Part shown: positions 6,374 to 7,417 of the stretch, piece by piece | How the letters are laid out: each line of letters opens with the position of its first letter | Position numbering within the stretch: position 1 is the first letter of the stretch | NCBI GenBank assembly: GCA_964636675.1 | Contig: CAZWUO010000188.1 | Span: forward strand, 1 to 7,417 | Length of the DNA: 7,417 nt | Source of the DNA: JALUUH01 sp964636675 | Lineage (GTDB): Bacteria > Pseudomonadota > Gammaproteobacteria > S012-40 | Direction: 5' to 3' | Translations under genes and position numbers: made by a program | The notes under the pieces: model-generated | What the model was told of the DNA's origin: nothing | The model's database searches: none | The model's input: only the letters and a program-made list of their open reading frames with translations

Positions 6374-6715
6374 TTATGGAATCAACAAAGAATGAATCCA
6401 TTGATTTTCTGTATTATCCCAATGGTAAACATCGTTTACCGCAAGACTGCCTTCGAGACTTATCGAACGAACGGAACTTTGAAAAGAATAGGTTAAAGCG
6501 GCATTAGCGGAAAAATTAATATCATCCATTTTTCTTGATGTAGGAGATGTGAAAAACTTAGGTATGTTTTTTTCATCCAGCATCGTACCAACTACTCTAG
6601 ACCGAGGCGATCCATTTTTAGTAACCGTACTAAGGACGGCACCCTGAGGGAAAATATTTCCTCGTTTTTTTTCCTCTTCTAGCCATTCATATATCAAATC
6701 TAAGGGTGTGTTCAT
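6374..6715 (-). CDS. PNPOx-family flavoprotein with apparent internal deletion
   Basis: A 113-residue protein with a pyridoxamine-5'-phosphate oxidase-like N-terminal half: helix PLDLIYEWLEEEKK (4-17), strands GAVLSTVTKNGSPRSRVVG (25-43), KFFTSPTSRK (53-62; the TSRK loop corresponds to an FMN-contacting segment in PdxH), and SVRSISLEGSLA (81-92). Residues 94-113, with W106 and the final L-x-P, line up without gaps with the last 20 residues of E. coli PdxH, recalled as ending W-K-I-D-R-L-A-P. The family is normally about 190-220 residues. The missing part, roughly 80-90 residues, would carry the PLP-contacting YF-x-SRP-x-x-S and RLHDR motifs. This suggests an in-frame deletion inside the gene, so the product is probably inactive as an oxidase, though it might still fold or bind flavin. 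The start ATG (6713-6715) has a rather distant GAAGGA (6727-6732). It lies 97 bp after the HEAT-like gene. It could instead be a naturally short homologue. Confidence 0.6.
   Translation of the reverse strand: MNTPLDLIYEWLEEEKKRGNIFPQGAVLSTVTKNGSPRSRVVGTMLDEKNIPKFFTSPTSRKMDDINFSANAALTYSFQSSVRSISLEGSLAVNDVYHWDNTENQWIHSLLIP
6424..6440. repeat. Palindrome at the apparent PNPOx join
   Basis: GGTAAAC-ATC-GTTTACC is a perfect 7-bp inverted repeat with a 3-nt centre. It lies inside the PNPOx-like gene, covering the codons from A92 to H98, just where N-terminal and C-terminal family similarity appear to meet. Confidence 0.6.
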
Positions 6716-6777
6716 GTGTTAACTTTTCCTTCACTAATTATTTAACTGCCGTGATTAACCAGCCCTAACACATAAAG

Positions 6778-6828
6778 TCTTTAGCAACATTTTTTCGCCA
6801 CACTCAAGATCTTTAGAAACCTTTTTTC
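6778..6828. repeat. Imperfect 19-bp direct repeat at the 3' end of the HEAT-like gene
   Basis: Positions 6778-6796 and 6810-6828 agree at 17 of 19 bases (pattern TCTTTAG-n-AAC-n-TTTTTTC), offset by 32 bp. The second copy contains the stop codon and last codons of the HEAT-like gene, so the downstream copy looks like a duplicate of the gene end. A short tandem duplication that has since diverged is one explanation. Confidence 0.5.
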
Positions 6829-7316
6829 ATTATGTTTCTAATTCTAGATTTCACCGACGGGGCTTCATCCCTTATTGCCATTGCAAAGAACTCCTTCGTT
6901 TCTTTTACGTACTCAGGATGCTGTATTGCTAATTGGTGAAACCCATTATATGCCCACGCCCTCACAAACTTATTATTGTCGGTCAAGCAATCTCTTAGAA
7001 AATATTCGACTTTTTTCTTCTGAGATTTTTCTATTGGCATGAATGGGAGACTCTGGAGTAGATGAAGCTTTGACTCCCAATGTTCAATTGCCCCAAATTT
7101 TTGAAAAACAGCAGCAATCTCGGATTTACTCATTTTATTATCATCTTCTAAGTATCGTTTCATCAGCCAAGTAGTCCCTTGTTGCAAGGATTCATTAGCA
7201 ATGCAAGTAATAATCTCAGTTATAAACAGAGGGTCATGGCAATAACACTGGTAAATGCCAGCAATATCATTTGCCGACTTTCCATCCCATTGTTTAATTT
7301 CCTGGTCAATATTCAT
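6813..7316 (-). CDS. Small HEAT-like helical repeat protein
   Basis: A 167-residue protein taken from the ATG at 7314-7316, which has GAGGGGG at 6 nt spacing. The frame also offers an ATG at 7322 and a GTG at 7331, but these overlap or touch that site. No signal peptide or membrane segment is visible, so it should be cytoplasmic. The sequence looks almost wholly helical, and the last part resembles HEAT/armadillo-type units: KVEYFLRDCLTDNNKFVRAW (102-121) with the D-x-x-x-x-V-R-x-x-A pattern, followed by EFFAMAIRDEAPSVKSRIR (142-160) with D-E-A-P-S-V-K-S. Earlier segments (about 45-58 and 77-90) may be degenerate units. Proteins of this kind usually bind other proteins; no catalytic motif is seen. 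I do not recognise a named family. It lies upstream of the PNPOx-like gene on the same strand, 97 bp apart, with no evident functional link. Confidence 0.65.
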   Translation of the reverse strand: MNIDQEIKQWDGKSANDIAGIYQCYCHDPLFITEIITCIANESLQQGTTWLMKRYLEDDNKMSKSEIAAVFQKFGAIEHWESKLHLLQSLPFMPIEKSQKKKVEYFLRDCLTDNNKFVRAWAYNGFHQLAIQHPEYVKETKEFFAMAIRDEAPSVKSRIRNIMKKGF

Positions 7317-7322
7317 AAACAT

Positions 7323-7329
7323 CCCCCTC
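7323..7329 (-). promoter_or_regulatory. Shine-Dalgarno site fixing the HEAT-like gene start
   Basis: GAGGGGG on the minus strand stands 6 nt before the ATG at 7316, while it would touch the ATG at 7322 and lie inside a product started at the GTG at 7331. This favours the shorter protein. Farther upstream, to the window end, I find no convincing promoter; there are small inverted repeats GTCTA/TAGAC (7339-7351) and TGCAC/GTGCA (7359-7375). Confidence 0.6.
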
Positions 7330-7417
7330 ACTTCTCAGGTCTAAAATAGACTTGACGGTGCACTAAGGGCGTGCAAAACAATAACTTACCGAATTCAGTT
7401 ACTTTAAGGGAAAAATT

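Overview
The window looks like a piece of a Gram-negative, probably gammaproteobacterial, chromosome of moderate GC content. The reasons are Sec signal peptides, sigma70-type promoter elements, strong Shine-Dalgarno sites and family resemblances. A polysaccharide-degrading genus of the Cellvibrio/Teredinibacter kind would fit the left end, but this is only an impression of gene style. No tRNA, rRNA, CRISPR array, transposase or integrase is visible.

Layout. (1) Positions 1-2704, plus strand: two carbohydrate-active genes 49 bp apart. The first is the 3' part of a GH43/GH32-clan-like beta-propeller glycosidase, cut by the window edge. The second is a complete exported DUF5060-type glycoside hydrolase. 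They look like the tail of a polysaccharide-utilisation operon. (2) Positions 2705-2996: intergenic, ending in a strong promoter (TTGACA, 17 bp, CATAAT) with a perfect palindrome ATGACT-TGT-AGTCAT between and over its elements. (3) Positions 2997-5437, plus strand: a TetR-family repressor followed by a class-C beta-lactamase/esterase-like serine hydrolase (family S12) with no obvious export signal, probably co-transcribed and autoregulated. (4) Positions 5505-5538: a perfect 13-bp hairpin between convergent genes. (5) Positions 5560-7331, minus strand: a small secreted protein built of three 35-residue repeats; a 421-bp AT-rich spacer; a PNPOx-like flavoprotein that seems to have lost its middle part in frame while keeping its C-terminus; and a small HEAT-like helical repeat protein.

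How the genes may work together. The two glycosidases probably act on the same, unidentified polysaccharide outside the cytoplasm. The TetR/serine hydrolase pair looks like a separate small-molecule-responsive cassette. The minus-strand genes form a loose collection of accessory genes with signs of decay and local duplication. I do not see a clear new defence or mobile system. The most unusual items are the internally deleted PNPOx-like gene with a palindrome at the apparent join, the 35-residue-repeat secreted protein, and the palindrome in the tetR promoter.
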